Positions 35,789 to 43,968 of a DNA stretch of 64,000 nucleotides are shown here, one piece after another. The position numbers and the translations under genes were made by a program. Position 1 is the first letter of the stretch, and each line of letters opens with the position of its first letter. The notes under the pieces are model-generated. The model made no database searches. It was not told where the DNA came from and was given only the letters and a program-made list of their open reading frames with translations. The DNA comes from Clostridiales bacterium (GTDB taxonomy: Bacteria; Bacillota; Clostridia; Lachnospirales; Lachnospiraceae): the NCBI GenBank assembly GCA_012839295.1, contig DUNO01000055.1, forward strand, positions 22,356 through 86,355, given 5' to 3'.

Positions 35789-37402
35789 ATGAAGGAAAAA
35801 TTTGCGCGCTGGAGTACATTGTTTTTGCAGTACCTAAAGCGTGACTGGAAAAAAATTATTATCTGGATTTTAGGCCTGGGACTATTTTCAGGAGGCTTTG
35901 TTCCGGCTTTTGAAGAAATTGGAAAGGGGCAGGGCTTACTGGGGATGTATGAAACCATGCAAAATCCTGCCATGATTTCAATGATCGGTCCCACGCCGGT
36001 GGATACGGCAGCTGATTATACCCTGGGAGCAATGTATGCAAACGAAATGCTGCTATTCTGTGGTTTATTTGCGATGATTATTGCAGCTTTGCATGTTGTG
36101 GGGCATACCCGCAGGGAAGAAGAGCATGGGCTCACTGAGCTGGTGCGGTCCTTTCGGGTAGGGCGCCAGGCCAATTCTTTTGCTGTAGCCGTTGAAGCAG
36201 TACTTATTAATATTGTATTAGCACTTTCCATCAGCGGAATTATGGTCTCCTTTGGCGCGGATACGATTTCTGCCGAAGGCTCCTTCCTGTTCGGGGCATC
36301 CGTCGGGATGGCAGGTATCCTGGGGGCGGTGGTTGCGCTGGTCATGTCACAGATTATGCCAACATCCTCCGCAGCAACCGGTTCAACCCTTGGGATTGTG
36401 GGTCTGCTTTATATTGTCCGTGCCGGTACGGATGTGTCAAATGTGGATTTATCAATGATTAATCCCATGGGCTGGACTTACCTGACCTATCCATTTACCG
36501 AGAACAATTGGGCACCCTTAGGCTTTGCTGTGGTTTTTTGCTGTGTGGCAGTGATGATTGCCTTTGCCCTTGAGGGTGGACGTGATATGGGAGCCGGTTA
36601 CTTACCTGAACGGGAGGGGAGGGGTACAGCGAAAAAATCATTGCTGTCTGTACCCGGTCTGTTTATCCGGATTAACAGGGGCGTAATGCTCAGCTGGTTA
36701 ATTGCCTTCGCAATTCTGGGAGCCGCCTATGGTTCGATCTACGGAGACATGCAGACCTTCCTTGGAAGCAATGAAATGATGAGCCAAATGTTTACGCTGT
36801 CCGGCGTATCAATGGAAGAATCCTTTACCGGAACTATTATGATGGTAATGATGGGATTGGTGTCCATTTTACCAATCGTCATTGTGAATAAGCTTTCCGC
36901 GGAAGAAGCGAGGGGGCATTTAAGCCAGCTGTATTCTACAAAGATGACCCGAACCCAGCTTTACTGGACAACTGTCATTCTGGCAGCCGTTACTGGGGTA
37001 GTGGGGACTTTGTTGGCAGCCGGGGGTCTTGGCGGTACGGCGATTTCTGCAATGGGTGACAGCTCAGTCATGGATATGGGGGATTTTATCGCGGCAGGCT
37101 ATAACTTTCTGCCATCTGTGCTGTTTTTTACCGGACTTGCAGCTCTGGCTTTAGGTCTTGCCCCCAGACTGGGAAAGGTTACTTATGTGTACCTCGGATA
37201 TTCTTTTGTATTAAATTATTTTGGCGGAATTTTAGATTTGCCGGAGTGGTTTTCTAAAACAGCCGTCCAAAGCTGGATTCCACGGATGCCGGTGGATGAG
37301 TTTGACGGAGCTGCCTTTGCTATTATGACAGTGATTAGCATCGCATTGATGATATTGGGGTATCTGGGCTATCTCAAGCGGGATATGATGGAAGGGGCCT
37401 GA
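35789..37402 (+). CDS. ABC-2 type exporter permease
   Basis: 537 residues with about 12 predicted membrane segments in two related halves (from residues 24 and about 290), as in the large exporters annotated as polyketide antibiotic exporters. It starts 23 bp after the ATPase gene. The pair plus TetR is a classic inducible efflux unit. The substrate is unknown. Confidence 0.85.
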   Translation: MKEKFARWSTLFLQYLKRDWKKIIIWILGLGLFSGGFVPAFEEIGKGQGLLGMYETMQNPAMISMIGPTPVDTAADYTLGAMYANEMLLFCGLFAMIIAALHVVGHTRREEEHGLTELVRSFRVGRQANSFAVAVEAVLINIVLALSISGIMVSFGADTISAEGSFLFGASVGMAGILGAVVALVMSQIMPTSSAATGSTLGIVGLLYIVRAGTDVSNVDLSMINPMGWTYLTYPFTENNWAPLGFAVVFCCVAVMIAFALEGGRDMGAGYLPEREGRGTAKKSLLSVPGLFIRINRGVMLSWLIAFAILGAAYGSIYGDMQTFLGSNEMMSQMFTLSGVSMEESFTGTIMMVMMGLVSILPIVIVNKLSAEEARGHLSQLYSTKMTRTQLYWTTVILAAVTGVVGTLLAAGGLGGTAISAMGDSSVMDMGDFIAAGYNFLPSVLFFTGLAALALGLAPRLGKVTYVYLGYSFVLNYFGGILDLPEWFSKTAVQSWIPRMPVDEFDGAAFAIMTVISIALMILGYLGYLKRDMMEGA

Positions 37403-37410
37403 GAGCTGGT

Positions 37411-37929
37411 TTAATCATAAAGTACGCCGGATTTTGATACCTCCGGTATGGTGCAGCGGGTGGTATCAAAGCAGCATGGTCTTCTGTCACCCTTCTGCAG
37501 CTTGGAGCATGCCACATCAATCCTTTTTTGGCGGGTTGCCGGATTTTTAGTGGAGCGTATCCACCGAAGCCATTCCCACCGTGCTTTTACGGTAAGGGAA
37601 TTCCATTGGTTGATAAGGTCTGCTTGGACGATCCGGTCCATAATATCCTCAGGAACCTCCGGCTCCGCCCATTCGCCGGCTGGCTCCATGGTTAGGGATG
37701 CGGTCTGGCCCACAGTTAAGCCCGCTTCTTCACTTAGCAGGTCATTTACTTCGAACCAATGGCTTCCCTTGCCGTCCGGTTCCAAGGGGGCTTTAAAGGC
37801 AACGCCGTTTATTGTACCCTGAACCATGACCATACCACGGGAGGGCAGCTTTTCACTGGCACTGGGAGGGATCCGAAGGATGTTCCGTGATTCGATTTTT
37901 GATAATGCGGCTTCGAAAATAATATCCAT
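37411..37929 (-). CDS. DUF1905/YdeI (OmdA-like) protein
   Basis: 172 residues from ATG 37929, with AGGGAG upstream; the frame extends 17 codons further without a site. Residues 1-95 are a DUF1905 beta-barrel (GMVMVQGTINGVAFKAPL), and residues 100-172 the YdeI/OmdA helical tail with WEWLRWIRSTKNPATRQKRID. Function in the cell is unclear; homologues are linked to bacteriocin tolerance. Confidence 0.75.
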   Translation of the reverse strand: MDIIFEAALSKIESRNILRIPPSASEKLPSRGMVMVQGTINGVAFKAPLEPDGKGSHWFEVNDLLSEEAGLTVGQTASLTMEPAGEWAEPEVPEDIMDRIVQADLINQWNSLTVKARWEWLRWIRSTKNPATRQKRIDVACSKLQKGDRRPCCFDTTRCTIPEVSKSGVLYD

Positions 37930-38091
37930 ATGTTTAACTCCCTTTGTAACAGAGTAGTAGTGATTTACATCCCTCTCCAAGGATATGGCATTTATTGTTT
38001 ATATCATACCCAAAACTATACCAAATGTATAGCATCGGCATCAAAAATATTGCACATGGCGGGCTATAAGAATCAGGCCAAGGAGGAAATG

Positions 38092-38430
38092 ATGGAGCAT
38101 TCAAGCCTATATCAGAGAATCTATGAAATTGTGGCAGATATTCCGGAGGGGCGGGTGGCTACTTACGGGCAGATCGCCTGGATGGTCGGAATACCCAACG
38201 CACCCCGTGTGGTTGGCTATGCCATGAGCAAGGCTCCGGAAGGGGCAAACCTTCCCTGTCACAGGGTGGTTAATAAATCAGGCAAAATGGCACCTTATTA
38301 TGCCTTTGGAGGGGAGGGCTTCCAGCGCTCCCTGCTTGAGCAGGAGGGAATTATTTTCAAGGAGAATGGCTGCATTGATATGGAAAAATGCCAATGGAGG
38401 ATGTATGCCTCAGAAGAGGAGGTAGAGTAA
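38092..38430 (+). CDS. Alkyltransferase-like DNA repair protein (MGMT family)
   Basis: 112 residues from ATG 38092, with AGGAGG at 38081-38086; upstream codons in the frame lack a site. It is only the C-terminal DNA-binding/transfer domain: Y-x-I-P-x-GRVATYGQIA, RVVGYAMSK and NLPCHRVVNKSG. The active Cys is present (PCHRV), unlike ATL proteins, where it is Trp. It lacks the N-terminal domain of full MGMT. It either repairs O6-alkylguanine or binds such lesions. Confidence 0.8.
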   Translation: MEHSSLYQRIYEIVADIPEGRVATYGQIAWMVGIPNAPRVVGYAMSKAPEGANLPCHRVVNKSGKMAPYYAFGGEGFQRSLLEQEGIIFKENGCIDMEKCQWRMYASEEEVE

Positions 38431-38441
38431 GCCTGGCAAAA

Positions 38442-38480
38442 GATGGGCAAGACCATTGTAAAGTGGTCCTGCCCATTCTT
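38442..38480. terminator. Bidirectional hairpin terminator
   Basis: ATGGGCAAGACCA (38443-38455) pairs with TGGTCCTGCCCAT (38464-38476) with one mismatch. It lies between the convergent alkyltransferase gene and anti-sigma gene. Confidence 0.7.
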
Positions 38481-38484
38481 AAAC

Positions 38485-38559
38485 TTATTTTAAAGATGTT
38501 TATTTTAGGGATGTTTATTTTAAAAATATTTACTTTAAAGATATTTATTTTAAGGATAT
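38485..38559 (-). repeat. Five 15-bp tandem repeats over the anti-sigma stop codon
   Basis: Read on the minus strand, the last codons of the anti-sigma gene are ISLK-stop, and the same 15-bp unit follows four more times in phase: ISLK-stop, IFLK-stop, TSLK-stop, TSLK-stop. The units differ by 1-4 bases. The + strand is open through the array as a five-residue repeat. Confidence 0.8.
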
Positions 38560-39948
38560 TTCGACCAAGAAGGCACCCTCATCTATAAGATTATTAAAAG
38601 ACAACTCTTTTTCGAGGATACTGCCATCCTTCATTTTGATTTCTAACTTTGCAACCATTGATTCAATCTCTTTCTCTAATATATCATAAAGAAGCTGATG
38701 GAAGGCATCTTCATCCTGGTTCATGGGATTTTTCAGGTATGCCTCATCATATCCGTAATCACTGGCAAGGGCATCCACATTAATGGAGTAATGGTAATCG
38801 ATCCCTTCCTGTTCATCATAAGCTACCGTATATTTATTTCCATAGAACTTCCTTAGGGCCGGATCAGCAGCCTTTGGCCAATAGCAGAACTGCCCCTTGT
38901 TTAAGCTATAGGTAAGAGATTCAACATTGTCGCCCTCCACTGCAAAATGGTAGCTAAAGGTTGTACCCGAGGAGCTGTCGTCGGACCACCATCCGTTATA
39001 CCATCCATTCAGGTCATCGTTTTTTATGCTGATTTGAATCCCGTTCTTCTCATCCGTATAAAGCGTTTCCCGCGGTATTGGGTCAGCAGCTTCCCCTGTT
39101 GCCCCATCCGCCGCCTTATCCGGCTGCGTATTTTCAGCTGACGTCCCCTCTGCCGGTTTATTCCATTCCTCCTCAAAGCGGCTGATATAGGCCGCTGCTT
39201 TTTCGGCGTCAGCCTTTGAAGGATCTAACTCTATAGGAAAGAGGATATTAGTACCTGGATAAGCAGGATTAACAGTAATCAATCCGGTTGCTTCATCATA
39301 CTGATAGGCATCCACACTGTAAAAGGACGTATCGGAGACGATCAGGTACAATTGCTTATTAGAAAACATTTCAATGCTGTCACATTCTATGATACGGTAA
39401 AGAACCCCATCAACGAGACTTGAGACATAGCCTCCGTGCATTGAGGCAATATTATACTTCCAGGGCTGCAGCCCCTGGATCAGCGGGGACACAAATAGGT
39501 TGTCCGTATATTGTATCTCGGTCCCATCCGTTCTTTCAATGGCAACTGCAACATAGGTTCTTTCCGGATTGAGCTCATGGGCAGAGCCTATTCTTTCGCT
39601 CAAGGCTGCCCCGTTCACATAGCCCAGATAGGTGGCCTTATAAGCACCGTCAGTAATAGTCTGGTATACCCCTTCCCCGGTCTTTTCAAAGGCATCCCCT
39701 AATTTATCATCTCCGGCCTCAAAAGCAGCTTCCTTAGGGGACAGTAATCTTCCTGCTGCATAGATTGAAGTGGGTATGAGAAGGGCGCATATGATCGCAC
39801 ATGCCACTGCAAGCCTGCCCCTGTTTCTCCATCCCCTGGGCTGTTTCTCCTGCATTTTTGCTAAAACCCTGTGGTTTAATTCAGCGGGGGGAGTTTCAGC
39901 GGGGGAAAGGCTTGATTTTAAAATTTCATCGATATCCTTATATTCCAT
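38545..39948 (-). CDS. Membrane anti-sigma factor
   Basis: 467 residues. A cytoplasmic N-terminal part (1-45; YKDIDEILKSSLSPAETPPAEL) likely binds the sigma factor, one membrane helix follows (about 46-66, LAVACAIICALLIPTSIYAA), then a large outside domain (70-467, DUF4179-like start AAFEAGDDKL) with a Thr/Glu/Pro linker near 285-305. It starts 11 bp before the sigma stop. It probably holds the ECF sigma until an envelope signal. Its last five codons are tandemly duplicated. Confidence 0.8.
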   Translation of the reverse strand: MEYKDIDEILKSSLSPAETPPAELNHRVLAKMQEKQPRGWRNRGRLAVACAIICALLIPTSIYAAGRLLSPKEAAFEAGDDKLGDAFEKTGEGVYQTITDGAYKATYLGYVNGAALSERIGSAHELNPERTYVAVAIERTDGTEIQYTDNLFVSPLIQGLQPWKYNIASMHGGYVSSLVDGVLYRIIECDSIEMFSNKQLYLIVSDTSFYSVDAYQYDEATGLITVNPAYPGTNILFPIELDPSKADAEKAAAYISRFEEEWNKPAEGTSAENTQPDKAADGATGEAADPIPRETLYTDEKNGIQISIKNDDLNGWYNGWWSDDSSSGTTFSYHFAVEGDNVESLTYSLNKGQFCYWPKAADPALRKFYGNKYTVAYDEQEGIDYHYSINVDALASDYGYDEAYLKNPMNQDEDAFHQLLYDILEKEIESMVAKLEIKMKDGSILEKELSFNNLIDEGAFLVEISLK

Positions 39949-40465
39949 AATCCTGCACCTCCAATAATTCTTTCACTAATTTCCTTCCTTTGTGAAGTCT
40001 GCTTTTTACGGTTCCTTTCGGAATATGTAATGCTCTTCCGATGTCCTCCACGGACATTTCAGCCGTATAATACAGGTAAAGGACAAGCTGCAGCTTGTCA
40101 GGCAGCCCTTTTACCACCCTGCGGACCAGATGGCGCCTTTCCTTCCGTAGGGCCTCTTCTTCCGGCTGCAAATGGGATCCCTCCCCGCCCTGCATCAATT
40201 CCCCGTCAAGCTCCTCCCATTTCACAATGTTTTGCCTGACGGCATATTTTTTTCGATGGTTTTGCCATAGCCTGACTGAAATGCCCATTAAAAAGCTTTT
40301 TGGATTGCCACTGCTGTCAAGCCTGTGGCATAGCTCGACAGCCTTTAAGAGGGTATCCTGATATAAATCGTCTGCTTCCGGCCTGTTACCGGTGAGGTTG
40401 CAGCAAAAGCTATAAACCTCCTTTCCATAATCAATGATTAACTGATTTAATTCATCCTTTGACAT
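39938..40465 (-). CDS. ECF RNA polymerase sigma factor
   Basis: 175 residues with region 2 (about 5-75; VYSFCCNLTGNRPEADDLYQDTLLKA in parts NRPEADDLYQDT) and region 4 (about 115-170; MSVEDIGRALHIPKGTVKSRLHKGRK in parts IPKGTVKSRLHKG). GGAGG precedes the ATG. It overlaps the anti-sigma gene by 11 bp, the usual ECF arrangement. Its targets cannot be read here. Confidence 0.93.
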   Translation of the reverse strand: MSKDELNQLIIDYGKEVYSFCCNLTGNRPEADDLYQDTLLKAVELCHRLDSSGNPKSFLMGISVRLWQNHRKKYAVRQNIVKWEELDGELMQGGEGSHLQPEEEALRKERRHLVRRVVKGLPDKLQLVLYLYYTAEMSVEDIGRALHIPKGTVKSRLHKGRKLVKELLEVQDYGI

Positions 40466-40567
40466 GCTTGCTGTCCTCCCTTTTGTATTATCAGTTTTTC
40501 CTTCCCCTCACTATTTATTGTAACGAAAATGGATTTGGTTCATTTTTTTTTCGAAATTATACAAAAG

Positions 40568-40600
40568 CCCGGGAGCTAATCTTTAGCTCCCGGGGGGATT
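40568..40600 (-). terminator. Terminator of the MFS-GH2 gene
   Basis: CCCGGGAGCTAA (40568-40579) pairs with TTAGCTCCCGGG (40583-40594). On the minus strand it is followed by GCTTTTGT, about 70 bp after the gene's stop. Confidence 0.75.
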
Positions 40601-40667
40601 GGAGTTCCGTAGGAACTTTTAAGTTTTTTAAGGCCTTTTAAAAGAGGTCAAGGTATGCAGGCTTTTG

Positions 40668-43658
40668 TTATCCCATAGTTTCTTGCCGGCTGCAAACAGC
40701 GTCATAAGCTTCATAAATAGCCTGGCTTACCCGCTGCAGCTTCTCCTTGTTTACCTTACAGAGCTTTCTGTCATAGGTATATAGCCCATTTACCTCGTCC
40801 TCCACATCACTCAGCTGGGTATAAATGCTGCCGCACAAGCCGTTCTCAAGGCTGGGCAGCACCATTGTTTCGTAAACCTCCGCAATTTTATCCGTCAGTG
40901 CCCCCTCATCCTTAAAGAATCCATACCCATGCTGGTAATGCAGGCTGTAGGAGTGCTCCGGCAATACATAGGAGTAGCCGCCGAATTCAGACAGGACCAG
41001 GGGCTTATCCGAAACCGGAAGGAGGAATGCCTTAAAATAAATATGCCTGCTGTCCACATCGCTCCTCTTGCCTGTGAACCAGCCGGAGGTTGTGTCGATA
41101 ATGCGGGTGCTGTCCATCCCCTTTAGTACGCCATACATCCTGTCGCTGTCAAATTGCCCCCAGCCTTCGTTAAAGATCGTATAGTAGATAATACAGGGAT
41201 GGTTGTACAGCTGGGACACCGTTTCCTGCATATGTTTTTCAAAGATGGCTTTCCGTCTTTTACCCACCATGTGTCTTTTATTGCCGAAGTGGGTAAAGCC
41301 CAGAGTGGGAAGTGCCGTATCCCGGAGGAAGGAGTACCTTCCGCTGTTGACCATGTCCTGCAGGACCAGCATACCCAATTTATCACAGAGGTAGTAGAAG
41401 CATTCCGGCTCTGTCTTGATATGTTTCCTGAGGGTGTTAAAGCCCAGCTCCTTCATGGTGAGGATATCAAATTCATAGCCCTTTTCAGAGGCCGGCAGAT
41501 AAATACCGTCACTATAATATCCCTGGTCCAGTATTCCGTGGAGGAAGATGGGCTTCCCGTTTAAGCAGATTCTCTGCTTTTCATCCACCAGCCGGATATC
41601 CACTGTCCGGAGGGCAAAGTAGGATTCCACCTGATCCGTATGGGTACGGACCGTAAACTCATATAGGAAGGGCTGCTTTGGCGTCCAGCAGACCGGACTG
41701 CATCCTTCCTGTTCCAAATCAATCCTCACGGACTGGCCTGTGACGGTTCTTCTTATGTCCTTCTCCGGGGCATGTATAATGACCTCATACTCCTTTGCCT
41801 GTGTCCGGACTTCCAGCAGGACGCCTGTCAGGTCCGGAGTTATCTTAAGCCCTTCGATATAGTCCCTGGGCACACTTTCTAACCAGACGGTCTGCCAGAT
41901 GCCGCTGACAGGGGTATACCACATTTCCCCCCGTTTCCTGCGCTGCTTCCCATAGGGCAGGAGGGAGGAAAGGGTATCTGTCACCTTTACCACCAATTCA
42001 TTTTCCCCGGACTGGAAGGCCTTTGTAATATCGAAGGAAAAGGCCAGGTAACCGCCCTCGTGGCTGCCTATGTGCTGACCGTTCAAAAAGACCTGGGCCT
42101 TCTGGTCCACGGCTCCGAAGTGGAGCAGCAGCTTGTCTTTGACAAAGCCCTCCGGCAGGGTAAAGCTCCTGCGGTAGGTCAGATGCCGTCCCACCCGTTT
42201 CCTGTAGCCGGAGAGCAGGGACTGGGGAGGATAGGGAACAACAATACCGTTGTCCCAGGAGCCGTTCAGGCAATACCAGCCCTCCCTGCGCAGCTGGGGT
42301 CTTGGATAACCGGAGAAGGGTACTTCCAGCCCGTCACCCAGCTCCGTGGGCAGGATACGGTGCTCCCTCCTCACCATAGTAAAAATGGCGTTTAAAATCA
42401 CCAGCAGAACCACCGCCGCTCCCAGTGCCGCCATGAAAATATTCCGGTTTGGCAGGAAGGACTCCGTTCCGTCCCCGTTGATAATCCGTTCTGCATTTTG
42501 TAATACCAGCGCACCGATGGCAGGACCTATAATTCCAGGGATAAAGACCTGCCCGAAGATACGCAGCCCCTGGAACAGGCCCGCCCTGCTTTCCGGGGTG
42601 TTATCCCGTATTTTGGCGCCGAATACCGCCATGCCCGTCAACTGCCCTGTCATCATCAACAGGGAGCCGAAGAAGACCGGCAGGGTAGCCCGGAAGAAGA
42701 ACAGTAGCACATACCCTGCCATTAATAACAATATGGTAGGATATACGCTCCTTCGAAAGCCCAGGGAATCATATAATTTTCCATACAGGGCGGTTGCTAT
42801 TGAGGCAAGGATAATGGCAGGAGCCAGGATAAAGGTATAGTTGTCCATTCCCAGACCCTGTTCATAATATAGGATAAGGTAGGGCATAAAGGTCTGGATG
42901 GAAATTCCGAATACGGCATAAGCACCGACCACGGCATAAAGCATTTTGTTTTCCCTGATTACTTCCGGGCGGAAGCCGTAGAGGATATTTTTAAAATAAT
43001 CCTGGTTCCCCTGGCGTTCCACCTGTGTGTCCTCGATGAGGAAAAAACCAAGGATCCCGATCAGCAGCACGACACAGCCGATAATAAGAAAAATCATTGT
43101 CCAGCTGGAGCCTTTCTCCAGGTCAAAGGCCGCAAAGCCGCCGAATACGACTAAAACGGCAACCAGGGGCATCATGGCGTTGATGCCCTCGATACGTCCC
43201 CGGTTGGTGCTGTCGCCGCTTTCCGTAAGCCATGCGTTAAAGCAGGCGTCATTAGCGGAGGAGCCAAAGAAGGTCATGACACAGTCCATGATAATGACCA
43301 GGCTCACCCCAAGGGAGGCGGCGCTTATTGTACTGCCTGTCATTCCATAAAGAAGATCCATACGTAAAAAACAAAAGGACAGGATAGACATTCCCCATGC
43401 GATATAGCCCGCACAGATAAATATCTTCCTCTTTCCAACCTTATCGGAAAATGCCCCGATGAAAAGGGTGGTTACTGTTGCCATAACCGCACTCAGCCCC
43501 ACCATCAGGGATATCTGTGTTGCGGAGGCGTGGAATATTTTATAAATGAACACGTTAAAATACATATTTTCCACGACCCAAGCAACCTGTCCCATCAGGC
43601 TGAAAATCACTAATGCAACCCAAAAGCCTTTACTCATCCGCCGTCCCATACCTATCAC
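40668..43658 (-). CDS. MFS transporter fused to GH2 glycoside hydrolase
   Basis: 996 residues in one frame, GTG start with GAGGGG upstream. Residues 1-432 are an MFS transporter: about 12 membrane helices, with SDKVGKRK (71-78) in the motif-A loop. After a short linker (433-445), residues 446-996 form a GH2 enzyme: sugar-binding domain (LTYRRSFTLP, VFLNGQHIGSHEGGY), Ig-like domain, and a TIM barrel with acid/base Glu831 (FNEGWGQ) and nucleophile Glu891 (LSEFGG). An MFS C-terminus is cytoplasmic, so the enzyme would meet sugars entering through its own transporter. Likely a beta-glycoside (galactoside, glucuronide or mannoside). No stop or ribosome site separates the parts. Confidence 0.88.
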   Translation of the reverse strand: MIGMGRRMSKGFWVALVIFSLMGQVAWVVENMYFNVFIYKIFHASATQISLMVGLSAVMATVTTLFIGAFSDKVGKRKIFICAGYIAWGMSILSFCFLRMDLLYGMTGSTISAASLGVSLVIIMDCVMTFFGSSANDACFNAWLTESGDSTNRGRIEGINAMMPLVAVLVVFGGFAAFDLEKGSSWTMIFLIIGCVVLLIGILGFFLIEDTQVERQGNQDYFKNILYGFRPEVIRENKMLYAVVGAYAVFGISIQTFMPYLILYYEQGLGMDNYTFILAPAIILASIATALYGKLYDSLGFRRSVYPTILLLMAGYVLLFFFRATLPVFFGSLLMMTGQLTGMAVFGAKIRDNTPESRAGLFQGLRIFGQVFIPGIIGPAIGALVLQNAERIINGDGTESFLPNRNIFMAALGAAVVLLVILNAIFTMVRREHRILPTELGDGLEVPFSGYPRPQLRREGWYCLNGSWDNGIVVPYPPQSLLSGYRKRVGRHLTYRRSFTLPEGFVKDKLLLHFGAVDQKAQVFLNGQHIGSHEGGYLAFSFDITKAFQSGENELVVKVTDTLSSLLPYGKQRRKRGEMWYTPVSGIWQTVWLESVPRDYIEGLKITPDLTGVLLEVRTQAKEYEVIIHAPEKDIRRTVTGQSVRIDLEQEGCSPVCWTPKQPFLYEFTVRTHTDQVESYFALRTVDIRLVDEKQRICLNGKPIFLHGILDQGYYSDGIYLPASEKGYEFDILTMKELGFNTLRKHIKTEPECFYYLCDKLGMLVLQDMVNSGRYSFLRDTALPTLGFTHFGNKRHMVGKRRKAIFEKHMQETVSQLYNHPCIIYYTIFNEGWGQFDSDRMYGVLKGMDSTRIIDTTSGWFTGKRSDVDSRHIYFKAFLLPVSDKPLVLSEFGGYSYVLPEHSYSLHYQHGYGFFKDEGALTDKIAEVYETMVLPSLENGLCGSIYTQLSDVEDEVNGLYTYDRKLCKVNKEKLQRVSQAIYEAYDAVCSRQETMG

Positions 43659-43968
43659 ATTGCCCCTCTCAATTTTTATAATTTACAGTATATTCTAAAT
43701 ATCGGTTGTAATACCAAAATTCATTAGGGTATCCCTAAATCAAGTCATCCCCGGGATAAGAGGCTGGGAGGTAACAACCTTCCGTGGGGTACCTGCGGGG
43801 GCGTGGTAAGAAGGTTTTGAAGTATTTTGTCATAATATGTAATATATGTATTGTAAAGAACAAATATAATGGTATAATATTCATAAAAGCTAGTGAACTC
43901 CTGGGAATTTCATCTCCATATTAATCCAGGCGGACGTGGTTGTAAACAAAGGCACAGAAGGGGGAAGA
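43659..43968. other. Divergent promoter region with GC-rich hairpin
   Basis: Contains a long-loop hairpin: AACCTTC near 43777 pairs with GAAGGTT near 43811 around a G-rich loop, function unknown. A promoter toward the GGDEF-EAL gene is TTGTAA (43851-43856), 16-base spacer, TATAAT (43873-43878). Confidence 0.5.

Noticed and set aside
38388..38588. + strand repeat ORF (MFILxMFILKIF...)
   Set aside because: Arises from the 15-bp tandem repeat read on the other strand; no ribosome site and overlaps a terminator.
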